Assembly: GCA_020161065.1 (NCBI GenBank)
Contig: JAIUPH010000022.1
Location: forward strand, 1 to 64,000
Length of the DNA stretch: 64,000 bases
Origin: Pseudomonadota bacterium
GTDB taxonomy: Bacteria; Pseudomonadota; Gammaproteobacteria; Burkholderiales; Burkholderiaceae_C
Direction of reading: 5' to 3'
Positions 16,472 to 26,107 of the stretch are shown here, one piece after another. A program made the position numbers and the translations under genes. A model generated the notes under the pieces. The model ran no database searches. It was not told the DNA's origin and worked only from the letters and a program-made list of their open reading frames with translations. Numbering within the stretch: the stretch's first letter is position 1; each line of letters begins with the position of its first letter.

Positions 16472-18028
16472 ATGCCCGAGACGATCGCCCTCAGCCTCGT
16501 GTCCCACACCAACGTGGGCAAGACCACGCTGGCGCGCACGCTGCTCGGCCGCGATGTCGGCGAGGTGCGCGACGCGCCGCACGTCACCGAGTTCAACGAC
16601 GCACACGAGCTGCTGCGCACCGACGACGGCGACGTGCTGACGCTGTGGGACACGCCGGGCTTCGGCGACAGCGTGCGCCTGCTGCGCCGGCTGCGGCAGT
16701 CGGCCAACCCAATGGGCTGGTTCCTGTCGCAGGTGTGGGACCGCTGGCGCGACCGGCCGTTCTGGGCCGCCCAGCAGGTGCTGCGCCACGTGCGCGATTC
16801 GAGCGACGCGCTGCTGTACCTGGTGAACGCCGCCGAACCGCCGGCCGCGGCCGCCTACGTCGCCGCCGAGATGGAACTGCTGACCTGGGTCGGCAAGCCG
16901 GTGCTGGTGCTGCTCAACCAGCTCGGCCCGCCGCGCGCCGGCACGGCCGAGGCCGCAGATCTGAGGGTGTGGACCGATCACCTGCGCACCTGGCCGCTGG
17001 TGCGCGCGGTGCTGCCGCTGGACGCCTTTGCCCGCTGCTGGGTGCAGGAGGCGGCGCTGTGGCAGGCCGTGCACGACGCGCTGCCGCCCGATCGCCAGCC
17101 GGCGATGGCCGCGCTGCAGCAGGCCTGGGCGCGGCGCAACGAGGCGGTGTTCGACGCCGCGATGCAGGCGCTGGCCGACGGCGTGGCGCGGCTGGCGCTG
17201 CTGCGCGAGCCGATCGAGGCGCCGCCCGGCGTCAAGGGCTGGCTGCAGCAGGCCGGCTCGGCGCTCGGCCTGCGCGGCGACGCCGGCGGGCCGCTGCAGG
17301 ACGCGCAGGCGCGGCTGTCGCAGCGCATCGCGCGCGAGTTGCAGGCCGGCACCGACCGGCTGCTGCAGATCCACCACCTCGCCGGCAGCGCGGCGCCGCT
17401 GGTGCTGCAGCGCGTGGCCGAGCAGGTGCAGGCCCGCCACCACGTGGCCGAAGACCGCGCCGCCTGGCTGGGCGGGCTGGTCAGCGGCGCCTTGGGCGGG
17501 CTGGCGGCCGACCTGGCGGCCGGCGGCCTGACGCTGGGCGGCGGCATGCTGGCCGGCGGCCTGATCGGCGCGCTCGGCGGCGCCGGCGTCGCGCGCGGGC
17601 TGAACGTCGTGCGCGGCACCGACCGCAGCTGGCTGGCGCTGGACGACGGCGCGCTGACGCCGCTGCTGCAGGCCGCGCTGCTGCGCTACCTGGCGGTGGC
17701 GCATTTCGGCCGCGGCCGCGGCAACTGGAGCGAGGGCGAGGCGCCGCCGCACTGGGCCGAGGTGGTGCAAGGCGCGCTCGACGAGCAGGCCGCCGCGCTG
17801 CAGGCGGCGTGGGCCGGCCGCAAGTCGGCGGCCGGCGCGCCTGCCGATCGGGGTCGTGATCGTGATCGCGACGGTGGCCCCGACCGCAACGGCAGCCCCG
17901 ATGCCGAGGTCACCGCGCTGGCCGCCCGCCTGGCGCCGCTGCTGGCGCGCGCCGCGCGGCGCAGCCTGGCCCTGCTCTACCCCGCCGCCGCGCCGGTCGC
18001 GGCCCCTGCACAAGCACAGCCCTCATGA
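16472..18028 (+). CDS. DUF3482 family GTPase
   Basis: A 518-residue protein with an N-terminal Ras-like GTPase domain: G1 LVSHTNVGKTTLARTL, a TEFND switch region, G3 LWDTPGFGD and a G4-like LLNQLG. The C-terminal half holds the DUF3482 region, with Gly/Ala-rich possible membrane stretches (GGLVSGALGGLAADLAAGG). It likely acts at the membrane with the DUF2868 partner encoded at 14153; the process is unknown. Its stop overlaps trkA (ATGA). The position right after a strong terminator implies a promoter within or just after the PEP-CTERM gene, or read-through. Confidence 0.87.
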   Translation: MPETIALSLVSHTNVGKTTLARTLLGRDVGEVRDAPHVTEFNDAHELLRTDDGDVLTLWDTPGFGDSVRLLRRLRQSANPMGWFLSQVWDRWRDRPFWAAQQVLRHVRDSSDALLYLVNAAEPPAAAAYVAAEMELLTWVGKPVLVLLNQLGPPRAGTAEAADLRVWTDHLRTWPLVRAVLPLDAFARCWVQEAALWQAVHDALPPDRQPAMAALQQAWARRNEAVFDAAMQALADGVARLALLREPIEAPPGVKGWLQQAGSALGLRGDAGGPLQDAQARLSQRIARELQAGTDRLLQIHHLAGSAAPLVLQRVAEQVQARHHVAEDRAAWLGGLVSGALGGLAADLAAGGLTLGGGMLAGGLIGALGGAGVARGLNVVRGTDRSWLALDDGALTPLLQAALLRYLAVAHFGRGRGNWSEGEAPPHWAEVVQGALDEQAAALQAAWAGRKSAAGAPADRGRDRDRDGGPDRNGSPDAEVTALAARLAPLLARAARRSLALLYPAAAPVAAPAQAQPS

Positions 18029-19452
18029 AGATCCTGATCCTCGGTGCCGGCCGCGTCGGCGAAAGCGTGGCCGAGAGCCTGCTGTCGGAACGCAACGACA
18101 TCACCATGATCGACACCGACCCGGTGCGCCTGCGCGCGCTGCAGGACCGCATGGACCTGCGCGGCGTGGTCGGCAACGGCATCCAGCCCAGCGTGCTGCG
18201 CGATGCCGGCGCCGAAGACACCGACATGCTGATCGCCTGCGCGCCGGCCGACGAGACCAACCTCGTGGTCTGCAAGATCGCACACGACGTCTTCAACGTG
18301 CCGACCACCATCGCGCGGCTGCGCAGCAACGAGTTCGACGAGCGGCCCGAGTTGCTGGGCAAGCAGGGCTTCGCGGTCGACAAGGTGCTGCACCCCGAGA
18401 GCAGCGTCACCGCCTACATCCGCAAGCTGATCGAATACCCCGAGGCGCTGCAGGTGCTGGAGTTCGCGCACGGCCTGGTCAGCCTGATCGCGGTGCGCGC
18501 GGTGGCCGGCGGGCCGCTGGTGCAGCACACGCTGGCCGAGACGCCGCGCCTGGTGCCCGGCGTGGACATGCGCATCGTGGCCATCTACCGCCAGGACCAG
18601 GCGCTGCCGCAGCTCGGCGGCGAGACCCGCGTCGAGCCCGGCGACGAGGTCTTCGTGCTCGCCGCCACCGAGCACATCCGCACCGTGCTGGGCGCGCTGC
18701 GCAAGATGGACCGGCCGGTCAAGCGCGTGATGATCGCCGGCGGCGGCAAGGTCGGGCTGCGGCTGGCGCGCGAGATCGCCGGGCGCTACCAGGTGAAGAT
18801 CATCGAGCCCAACCGCGCGCGCTGCGACTACCTGGCCACCGAGCTGCCGGGCAGCGTGCTGGTGCTCAACGGCGACGCCACCGACGAAGACCTGCTCAGC
18901 GACGAAGGCGTGGCCGACCTCGACCTCTTCCTCGCGCTGACCAACGACGACGAAGACAACATCATGGCCTGCCTGTTGGCCAAGCGCCTGGGCGCGCGGC
19001 GCGTTCTGGCGGTGATCAACCGCCGCGCCTATGCCGACCTGGTGCAGGGCACGCAGATCGACATCGCCATCTCGCCCAGCCACGCGGTGATCGGCGAGCT
19101 GCTGGCGCACGTGCGGCGCGGCGACGTCGAGGCCGTGCACAGCCTGCGCCGCGGCGCCGCCGAGGCGCTGGAAGGCATCGTGCGCGGCGACGCCAAGACC
19201 TGCCGCATGGCCGGCCGCCGCGTCGACGAGATCGCGCTGCCCGAAGGCACGCACATCGGCGCCCTCGTGCGCGGCCTGCACCTGGCCGACGGCAGCGAGG
19301 TCGAGCCCGGCTATGCCAAGCCGCGCGTGCTGATCGCCCACCACGACACCACGGTGCTGGCGCACGACCACGTGATCATCTTCGTGCCGCGCAAGCGGCT
19401 GATCCGCCAGGTCGAGAAGCTGTTCCAGGTCAGCGCGACCTTCATGTTCTGA
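18025..19452 (+). CDS. trkA: Trk potassium uptake regulator TrkA
   Basis: A 475-residue cytoplasmic protein with two RCK modules. The first begins MKILILGAGRVGESVAESL and the second has MIAGGGKVGLRLAREI at about residue 235; each is followed by a TrkA-C type domain. The NAD(H)-binding glycine pattern GxGxxG is intact in both. It gates the TrkH channel encoded 15 bases downstream. The length is close to the family norm of about 458. It overlaps the upstream GTPase gene by four bases. Confidence 0.95.
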   Translation: MKILILGAGRVGESVAESLLSERNDITMIDTDPVRLRALQDRMDLRGVVGNGIQPSVLRDAGAEDTDMLIACAPADETNLVVCKIAHDVFNVPTTIARLRSNEFDERPELLGKQGFAVDKVLHPESSVTAYIRKLIEYPEALQVLEFAHGLVSLIAVRAVAGGPLVQHTLAETPRLVPGVDMRIVAIYRQDQALPQLGGETRVEPGDEVFVLAATEHIRTVLGALRKMDRPVKRVMIAGGGKVGLRLAREIAGRYQVKIIEPNRARCDYLATELPGSVLVLNGDATDEDLLSDEGVADLDLFLALTNDDEDNIMACLLAKRLGARRVLAVINRRAYADLVQGTQIDIAISPSHAVIGELLAHVRRGDVEAVHSLRRGAAEALEGIVRGDAKTCRMAGRRVDEIALPEGTHIGALVRGLHLADGSEVEPGYAKPRVLIAHHDTTVLAHDHVIIFVPRKRLIRQVEKLFQVSATFMF

Positions 19453-19467
19453 CGGGCGCCGCAACCG

Positions 19468-20922
19468 ATGGGCGCACTTGCCGTCATCGCGCTGGTCGGG
19501 CGCCTGGTCGTCATGTTCTCGCTGCTGTTCGCGGTGCCGCTGGCCTTTGCGATGCACGAGCACGACGACGCCGAAGACGCCTTCGTGCTGTCGGCCGCCA
19601 TCACGCTGGCCGCCGGGCTGGCGATGAGCCTGGCGACGCGGCGCTTCCGCCGCGAGCTGCTGCCGCGCGACGGCTTCCTGCTGGTCACGCTGGTGTGGCT
19701 GCTGCTGCCGGTGTTCGGGGCGCTGCCGCTGCGGCTGGCGATTCCCGGCCTGAGCATCACCGACGCCTACTTCGAGGCCGCGTCGGCCTTCACCGCCACC
19801 GGCGCCACCGCGCTGTCGGGGCTGGACGCGCTGCCGCTGTCGGTCAACGTCTGGCGCTGCTTCATGACCTTCGTCGGCGGGCTGGGCATCGTGGTGCTGG
19901 CGGTGGCCATCCTGCCGATCCTGGGCGTCGGCGGCAGCCAGCTGTTCAAGGCCGAGACGGCGGGCCCGATGAAGGACCAGAAGCTCACCCCGCGCATCGC
20001 CGACACGGCGCGCGCAATCTGGGTCAGCTACGGGCTGCTGTCGCTGGCCTGCCTGTGGTCGTACCACGCCGCCGGCATGAGCTGGGTCGACGCCTTCCTG
20101 CACATGTGCAGCACCGTCAGCCTGGGCGGCTTCTCGCGCTACGACGCCAGCTTCGGGCACTGGAATTCGCCGGCCATCGAGGCGGTGGCCATGTTCTTCA
20201 TGATGCTCTCGGGCGTCAACCTCGTGCTGTACTTCGTGAGCTGGCGCGCGCGCTCGCTGCTGCCGCTGCTGCGCAACGCCGAGGCGCAGGCCTTCGTCGG
20301 CGCGGTGCTGGGCACGATCTTGCTGATCGCCGGCTACCTCACGGTCGACGGCGCCTATGCCGACTTCGGCGAGGCGCTGCGCCACACGGCCTTCCACGTC
20401 GTCTCGGTGGCCACCACCTCGGGCTTCACGACGCTGGACTATGCGCAGTGGCCGCTGTTCGCGCCGCTGTTGATGATTTTGCTCGGCTGCTTCGCCACCT
20501 GCGCCGGCAGCACCGGCGGCGGCATCAAGATGGTTCGCATGCTGCTGTTGCTGAAGCAGTCGCGCCGCGAGCTGATCCGCATCCTGCACCCCAGCGCGGT
20601 GACGCCGGTGGTGCTGGGCGGCGTGGCGGTGAGCGAGCGCGTGATGCACAGCGTCATCGCCTACATGATGATGTACGGCGCCTCGCTGGTCGGCCTGACG
20701 ATGCTGCTGCTGTTCAGCGGCCTCGACGCGGTGACCGCCTTCACCGCCGTGCTGGCCTGCGTCAACAACATCGGCCCCGGCCTCGGCGAGGTGGGCCCGG
20801 CCGTCAACTACGGCAGTCTGACGGATTTCCAGACCTGGGTCTGCACGTTTGCCATGTTATTGGGGCGGCTCGAGTTGCTGACCGTGCTCGTCCTGTTCAC
20901 CCCCAGCTTCTGGCGCCGATAG
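19468..20922 (+). CDS. trkH: Trk potassium uptake protein TrkH
   Basis: A 484-residue integral membrane protein with the four membrane-pore-membrane repeats of TrkH/KtrB. Selectivity-filter regions are recognisable as SAFTATGATALSG, CSTVSLGGFSRYD, SVATTSGFTTLDY and VNNIGPGLGEV, each near a pore helix. It imports potassium, with TrkA as regulator. It is the last gene of the plus-strand run; a glycosidase gene converges on it with a 12-base gap. Confidence 0.95.
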   Translation: MGALAVIALVGRLVVMFSLLFAVPLAFAMHEHDDAEDAFVLSAAITLAAGLAMSLATRRFRRELLPRDGFLLVTLVWLLLPVFGALPLRLAIPGLSITDAYFEAASAFTATGATALSGLDALPLSVNVWRCFMTFVGGLGIVVLAVAILPILGVGGSQLFKAETAGPMKDQKLTPRIADTARAIWVSYGLLSLACLWSYHAAGMSWVDAFLHMCSTVSLGGFSRYDASFGHWNSPAIEAVAMFFMMLSGVNLVLYFVSWRARSLLPLLRNAEAQAFVGAVLGTILLIAGYLTVDGAYADFGEALRHTAFHVVSVATTSGFTTLDYAQWPLFAPLLMILLGCFATCAGSTGGGIKMVRMLLLLKQSRRELIRILHPSAVTPVVLGGVAVSERVMHSVIAYMMMYGASLVGLTMLLLFSGLDAVTAFTAVLACVNNIGPGLGEVGPAVNYGSLTDFQTWVCTFAMLLGRLELLTVLVLFTPSFWRR

Positions 20923-20934
20923 GCGCGGCGCCGG

Positions 20935-22791
20935 TCAGATCACGCTGTCCCAGGGCGCGCTCAAACGCATCGCGCCGTTGACGATGCCCACCATCGAATA
21001 GGTCTGCGGGAAGTTGCCCCACAGCGTGCCGCTGGCCGGGGCCAGGTCTTCGCTGAGCAGGCCGACCGGGTTGCGCGCGGCCAGCAGCGCCTCGAAGGCT
21101 TCCAGCGCCTGCTCGCGGCGGCCGATGCGGGCCAGCGCGTCGACCAGCCAGAACGAGCAGACGTTGAACGCCACCTCGGGGCGGCCGAAGTCGTCGGCGG
21201 CCTCGTAGCGGCGCATGCAGGGGCCGTCGCATAACACCTCAACCAGGCGGTCGACGGTGCTGACGAAGCGCGGGTCGCGGCCCGGCAGGAAGCCCACCTC
21301 GGCCATCAGCAGCACGCTGGCGTCGAGGAACTCGCCGTCCAGGCTTTCGACGAAGGCGCCGCGGCCGGCGTGCCAGGCGCGCGTGAGGATCAGCTCGCGG
21401 ATGTGCGCCGCGCGCTGCGTCCACAGCGCGGCGCGCGGCTGCAGGCCCAGCGCCTGCGCGATGCGCGACAGCCGGTCGCACGCCGCCCAGCACATCAGCA
21501 CCGACGAGGTGTGCACGCGGGCGCGCGTGCGCAGCTCCCAGATGCCGGCATCGGGCTTGTCGTGCAGCGCCCAGGCCTGCTCGCCCATCAGCTCCAGCGC
21601 CGCGAAGTCGTCCACCGTGCCGCGGCGGAACAGCCGGTGGTCGTGGAAGGCCTGCGCCGCGCCGAGCACGATGCTGCCGTAGACGTCGTGCTGGAAGTGC
21701 TCGTGCGCCTGGTTGCCCACGCGCACCGGGCCCATGCCGCGGTAGCCGGCGGCCTGCGCGACGATGGATTCGGGCAGCGCGCGCTCCAGCCCGATGCCGT
21801 ACATCGGCTGCACGTGGCCGCCGTCGGCGCCGCGCACCACGTTGTAAAGCCACTGCAGGTAGCCTTCCATGGTGCCCATCTCCGACAGGCTGTTGAGCGC
21901 GCGCACCACGAAGAAGGCGTCGCGCAGCCAGCAGAAGCGGTAGTCCCAGTTGCGGCCGCTGTCGGGCGCCTCGGGGATGCTGGTGGTCAGCGCGGCGACG
22001 ATGGCGCCGGTGTCTTCGTACTGGCACAGCTTGAGCGTGATGGCGGCGCGGATCACCGCGTCCTGCCACTGCAGCGGCACGGCCAAGCGCCGCGTCCAGT
22101 GCTGCCAGTGCAGCCGCGTGCGCGACTCGAAGTCGCCGGCCGTCTCGTCGATGCCGCCGGCCAGCGTCTCGTCGGGGCCGAGCAGGAAGCTCAGCTCGCC
22201 CGACAGCTCGAACGCCGTGCCCTCGGCCACGTAGGTCAGCGGCGCCGTGGTGTTGAGGCGCAGCGTGATCTCGGGCAGCACGTAGCGCAGGTGGTGGCTG
22301 CCGCGGGTGACCAGCGCCGCCGTCGCGCCCCAGTCGCCCTGCGGCAGCAGCCGCACGCGGATGCGCGGGTGCCCGGCCAGCGGCCGCACGCGGCGCACCA
22401 GCTGCGCCGGGCGGAACAGGCGGTCGTGGTGGATGAAGCGCGGCGCGAAATCGCAGATCTCCAGCCCCTGGCCCTGGGCGTCCCACAGCCGCGTGCGCAG
22501 CACCGCGGTGCCGGGGTCGTAGGCCTGCTCGTGGCGCGCCATGCCTTCCAGCTCGATGGCGAAGCTGCCGGCCGCCGGCAGGCCGTCGCGGCTGTTGAGC
22601 AGCGCGTCGAACACCGGCGTGCTGTCGAAGCGCGGCAGGCAGCACCAGACGATGCGACCGTCGGCCGCCACCAGCGCGCCGACGCTGCCGTTGCCCACCA
22701 GGGCGAGGTCCAGCGAAGCGGCGGTGGCCGCCAGGGCGGCGGGCCGGGCGCGCGCGGGCGCCGTCGAAAGCGGGGTTGGCGAAGTGGGCAT
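20935..22791 (-). CDS. Glycoside hydrolase family 15 protein (glucoamylase/trehalase-like)
   Basis: A 618-residue protein. The start at 22791 (MPTSPTPLS) is preferred because GAGGAA lies upstream and a -10-like TATAAC overlaps the earlier candidate ATG at 22830. The N-terminal domain contains LDLALVGNGSVGALVAADGRIVW and PRFDS; the (alpha/alpha)6 catalytic domain carries NWDYRFCWLRDAFF, YGIGLERALPE and FNVCSFWLVDALA with Glu residues suited to acid/base roles. Bacterial GH15 enzymes of this type act on alpha-glucans or trehalose. It is divergent from the trehalose-synthesis genes, suggesting trehalose or glycogen turnover. Confidence 0.88.
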   Translation of the reverse strand: MPTSPTPLSTAPARARPAALAATAASLDLALVGNGSVGALVAADGRIVWCCLPRFDSTPVFDALLNSRDGLPAAGSFAIELEGMARHEQAYDPGTAVLRTRLWDAQGQGLEICDFAPRFIHHDRLFRPAQLVRRVRPLAGHPRIRVRLLPQGDWGATAALVTRGSHHLRYVLPEITLRLNTTAPLTYVAEGTAFELSGELSFLLGPDETLAGGIDETAGDFESRTRLHWQHWTRRLAVPLQWQDAVIRAAITLKLCQYEDTGAIVAALTTSIPEAPDSGRNWDYRFCWLRDAFFVVRALNSLSEMGTMEGYLQWLYNVVRGADGGHVQPMYGIGLERALPESIVAQAAGYRGMGPVRVGNQAHEHFQHDVYGSIVLGAAQAFHDHRLFRRGTVDDFAALELMGEQAWALHDKPDAGIWELRTRARVHTSSVLMCWAACDRLSRIAQALGLQPRAALWTQRAAHIRELILTRAWHAGRGAFVESLDGEFLDASVLLMAEVGFLPGRDPRFVSTVDRLVEVLCDGPCMRRYEAADDFGRPEVAFNVCSFWLVDALARIGRREQALEAFEALLAARNPVGLLSEDLAPASGTLWGNFPQTYSMVGIVNGAMRLSAPWDSVI

Positions 22792-22874
22792 GCTCACGGT
22801 GGGGATTCCTCGGCGGGCGGTGGCAGCCATGGTTATACATTTGTGGCAATGCAAATGCGATTTCTCCCCCCCTC

Positions 22875-25256
22875 ATGGCCCTGAAGACCCTGCGCCTTCA
22901 GTTGAGATTCCTGCTGCCGCTGACCTTGACGCTGCTGGCCGCGGCCGTGCTGTCGGTGCCGTTGCTCGACCAGATGACGCTGCGCTGGTTCAGCCGCGAC
23001 CTCAGCAGCCGCGGCCTGCTGGTCGCGCACGCGTTGTCGGATTCGATCACCGATGCGCTGGCCGCCGGAAGGCCCGGCCGGCTGCAGGGCTTGTTCGAGC
23101 GCGCGACGCAGGACGAGCGGCTGGTCGGCATCGGCCTGTGCAGCGCCGACGACCGGCTGCTGCAGCGCACCGAGCGCTTTCCGACCGAGCCGAGCTGCGT
23201 CAACTGGCGCGAGCGGGCCGCCGCCACCGACCCGCAGGTGACGCTGGCCGGCGGCCGCGTGCTGGTGACGGTGCACCCGGTCTACGGCGCGGCGCCGGGC
23301 ACGCCGGCCGCCGCCGAGGGCCCCGGCCCCGACTGGGCGCCGGGCGAAATCGAGCCCGCGGTCGCGCCCGCAGCGCCGGCCAGCGCGGCCATCGCCGATG
23401 TGCGGCCGCCGGTGCTGGCCGGCCACCTGGTGCTGCTGCACGACCTCAGCTTCATCGACCGCCGCAGCCAGGACAGCCGCCGCTACCTGATCGGCCTGCT
23501 CGCCGCCTTGGGCCTGGCGATGGCGCTGATCACCGTGGTGGTGGCGCAGATCAGCTGGCGCGGCTGGGTCAAGGGCGCGCGCGCGCTGCTGCGCGGCGAA
23601 GGCCTGTTGACGCCGTTCTCGCCGGCGATGGCGGCGCCCGAGCTCGAACCGCTGGCCGGCGAACTGCGCGGCCGCCTGCGCGAGCTGGAAGACGAGTACC
23701 GCCGCTCGCAAGGCCCCGAGCGCGAATGGACGCCCGAGCGCCTGCGCGGCCTGCTGCGCACGCAGTTGAGCGGCGACCAGATCATCGTCGTCTCCAACCG
23801 CGAGCCCTACCTGCACGAGCGCGAAGGCGACCAGATCGTCGTGCGCCGCCCGGCCAGCGGCCTGGTGACCGCCGTCGAGCCGGTGATGCGCGCCTGCTCG
23901 GGCACCTGGATCGCCCACGGCAGCGGCAGCGCCGACCGCGAGGTGGTCGACCGCGGCGACCGCGTGGCGGTGCCGCCGGGGCACGACGACTACTGGCTGC
24001 GCCGCATCTGGCTGACGCCCGAGGAGGAGCAGGGCTACTACTACGGCTTCGCCAACGAAGGCCTGTGGCCGCTGTGCCACGTGGCCCACGTGCGGCCGGT
24101 GTTCCGCGAAAGCGACTGGCAGGCCTACCGCGCCGTCAACCAGCGCTTTGCCGACGCCGTGGTGGCCGAGGCGCGCAGCGAAGACCCCGTGGTGCTGGTG
24201 CAGGACTACCACTTCGCGCTGCTGCCGGCGATGGTGCGCGAGAAGCTGCCGCAGGCCACCATCCTGACCTTCTGGCACATCCCCTGGCCCAACCCCGAGA
24301 GCTTCGGCATCTGCCCCTGGCGGCGCGAAATCCTGCAAGGCATGCTGGGCAGCACCATCCTCGGCTTCCACACGCGCTACCACTGCAAGAACTTCATCGA
24401 GACCGTCGACCGCCACCTGGAAGCGCGCATCGAGCACGAGCACTCGACCATCGCCTTCGGCGGCAAGGAGACGCTGGTGGAGAGTTATCCGATCTCCATC
24501 GCCTGGCCCGACGAGGCGCTGCAGGACGCGGCGCCGATGCCGCCGGTGGCCGAGTGCCGGCGCCGCGTGATCGAGCGGCTGCAGCTGCCGCCCACCGCCT
24601 GCCTGGCCGTCGGCGTCGACCGCTTCGACTACACCAAGGGCATCCTGGAGCGGCTCAACGCGGTGGAGCGGCTGCTCGACAAGCACCCCGAGTGGATCGA
24701 GCGCTTCGTCTTCGTGCAGGTGGCCGCGCCGACGCGCAGCGCGCTCGACGAATACCGCAGCTTCCAGCAGCGCGTGCAGCAGACCGCCGACCGCATCAAC
24801 AGTCGCTTCGGCCGCCCCGGCTACCAGCCGGTGCACCTGCTGGCCACGCACCACGAGACCGACGCCGTCAACGAGCTGTTCCGCGCCGCCGACATCTGCG
24901 TGGTCACCAGCCTGCACGACGGCATGAATCTGGTGTGCAAGGAGTTCGTCGCCGCGCGCGACGACCTGCAAGGCGTGCTGGTGCTCAGCCGCTTCGCCGG
25001 CGCCGCGCGCGAGATGCCCGAGGCCTTGATCGTCAACCCGTACCACGTGGAAGAAACCGCCGACGCGCTGCACCGCGCCGCCACCATGCCGGCGGCCGAG
25101 CAGCGCGAACGCATGGCCAGCCTGCGCAGCACGGTGCGCGAGTTCAACGTCTACCGCTGGGCCGGCCGCATGCTGGCCGACGCCGGCCGCTGGCGCTTGC
25201 GCGCGCGCATCGAGGCGCGGGTGCGCCGCCACCAGCCCAACGACGTGAATGTCTAG
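22875..25256 (+). CDS. otsA: Trehalose-6-phosphate synthase with N-terminal membrane sensor-like region
   Basis: A 793-residue protein. Residues 302-793 are a full GT20 domain ([76 protein letters not shown]), making trehalose-6-phosphate from UDP-glucose and glucose-6-phosphate. Before it is an unusual extension: membrane helix at about 12-31, a periplasmic region of about 170 residues, a second helix at about 204-226, and a HAMP-like linker ending in [13 protein letters not shown]. This is the layout of a sensor kinase with the kinase replaced by an enzyme. E. coli OtsA is about 470 residues and soluble. ATG 22875 opens straight into the first helix. otsB follows with an 8-base overlap. Confidence 0.9.
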   Translation: MALKTLRLQLRFLLPLTLTLLAAAVLSVPLLDQMTLRWFSRDLSSRGLLVAHALSDSITDALAAGRPGRLQGLFERATQDERLVGIGLCSADDRLLQRTERFPTEPSCVNWRERAAATDPQVTLAGGRVLVTVHPVYGAAPGTPAAAEGPGPDWAPGEIEPAVAPAAPASAAIADVRPPVLAGHLVLLHDLSFIDRRSQDSRRYLIGLLAALGLAMALITVVVAQISWRGWVKGARALLRGEGLLTPFSPAMAAPELEPLAGELRGRLRELEDEYRRSQGPEREWTPERLRGLLRTQLSGDQIIVVSNREPYLHEREGDQIVVRRPASGLVTAVEPVMRACSGTWIAHGSGSADREVVDRGDRVAVPPGHDDYWLRRIWLTPEEEQGYYYGFANEGLWPLCHVAHVRPVFRESDWQAYRAVNQRFADAVVAEARSEDPVVLVQDYHFALLPAMVREKLPQATILTFWHIPWPNPESFGICPWRREILQGMLGSTILGFHTRYHCKNFIETVDRHLEARIEHEHSTIAFGGKETLVESYPISIAWPDEALQDAAPMPPVAECRRRVIERLQLPPTACLAVGVDRFDYTKGILERLNAVERLLDKHPEWIERFVFVQVAAPTRSALDEYRSFQQRVQQTADRINSRFGRPGYQPVHLLATHHETDAVNELFRAADICVVTSLHDGMNLVCKEFVAARDDLQGVLVLSRFAGAAREMPEALIVNPYHVEETADALHRAATMPAAEQRERMASLRSTVREFNVYRWAGRMLADAGRWRLRARIEARVRRHQPNDVNV

Positions 25257-26070
25257 CCGCCCGCCGCCGCCGGCGCATTTGTTCTCCGCCGCCGGGCTGG
25301 CCGCGCTGCAGCGGCTGTGCAGCGGCCGGCCGCTGCTGGCCTTCGACTTCGACGGCACGCTGGTGCCCATCGCGCCGCGGCCCGATGGCGTGCGCCTGGC
25401 CGCCGCGGTGGCCGACGACCTGCGCCGCCTGGGCCTGCGCTGGCCGGTGGCGGTGATCAGCGGCCGCGCGCGCGGCGACCTGCGGCCACGGCTGGGCTTC
25501 GAGCCGCAATACCTGGTGGGCTGCCACGGCGCCGACGACGGCAGCGCGGCCGTCGCCGCGTGGAGCCAGCCGCTGCGCGAATGGCACGGCGGCCTGGCGG
25601 CACAGGCCGCCGCGCTGGACGCCGCCGGCATCCGCGTGGAAGACAAGGGCGCCGCGCTGGCGCTGCACTACCGCGGCGCGCCCGACCCGGCGCGCGCGCT
25701 GCGCCTGCTGCAGGCGCTGCAAGCCACGCTGCCGCCGGCGCTGAAGGGCTACGGCGGCAAGCAGGTGTTCAACGTGGTGGCCGCCGCCGCGCCCGACAAG
25801 GCCGACGCGCTGCACGCGCTGCTGCAGCGCAGCGGCTGCGACAGCGCACTGTTCGCCGGCGACGACGTCAACGACGAGCCGGTGTTCCAGCGCGCGCCGC
25901 CGCCGTGGCTGACGGTGCGCGTCGGCCGCGCCGGCGCGCGCACGCAGGCGCGCTTTGCGCTGCGCAACCCGGCCGAGGTGGCACAGTTGCTGGCCCGCCT
26001 GGCCGCCGACGGCAACCCGCCGCGGCCCGGCACGCCCAACGATCCACGAAGCTCGCCCGTTCCGCCATAA
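25249..26070 (+). CDS. otsB: Trehalose-6-phosphate phosphatase
   Basis: A 273-residue HAD-family phosphatase. Motif I is LLAFDFDGTLVPI with the nucleophile and acid Asp pair, motif II is in AVISGRARGDL, the cap includes LVGCHGADDGS, and motif III/IV reads GYGGKQVFNV and FAGDDVNDEPVF. It completes trehalose synthesis by removing phosphate from trehalose-6-phosphate. It overlaps otsA by 8 bases, so the pair is cotranslated. The 3' end runs into a short 9-bp tandem repeat that also covers the start of the next gene. Confidence 0.94.
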   Translation: MSSRPPPPAHLFSAAGLAALQRLCSGRPLLAFDFDGTLVPIAPRPDGVRLAAAVADDLRRLGLRWPVAVISGRARGDLRPRLGFEPQYLVGCHGADDGSAAVAAWSQPLREWHGGLAAQAAALDAAGIRVEDKGAALALHYRGAPDPARALRLLQALQATLPPALKGYGGKQVFNVVAAAAPDKADALHALLQRSGCDSALFAGDDVNDEPVFQRAPPPWLTVRVGRAGARTQARFALRNPAEVAQLLARLAADGNPPRPGTPNDPRSSPVPP

Positions 26071-26107
26071 GCGCCATAACCGCCATCACCGCCATCACCG
26101 TCATGAC
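26063..26107 (+). repeat. Tandem 9-bp repeat across the otsB/marR junction
   Basis: Five degenerate units of CGCCATNAC in a row cover the otsB stop (26068-26070) and the ATG of the MarR gene (26103). Repeat slippage would change the junction in 9-base steps without shifting frame. Confidence 0.7.
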
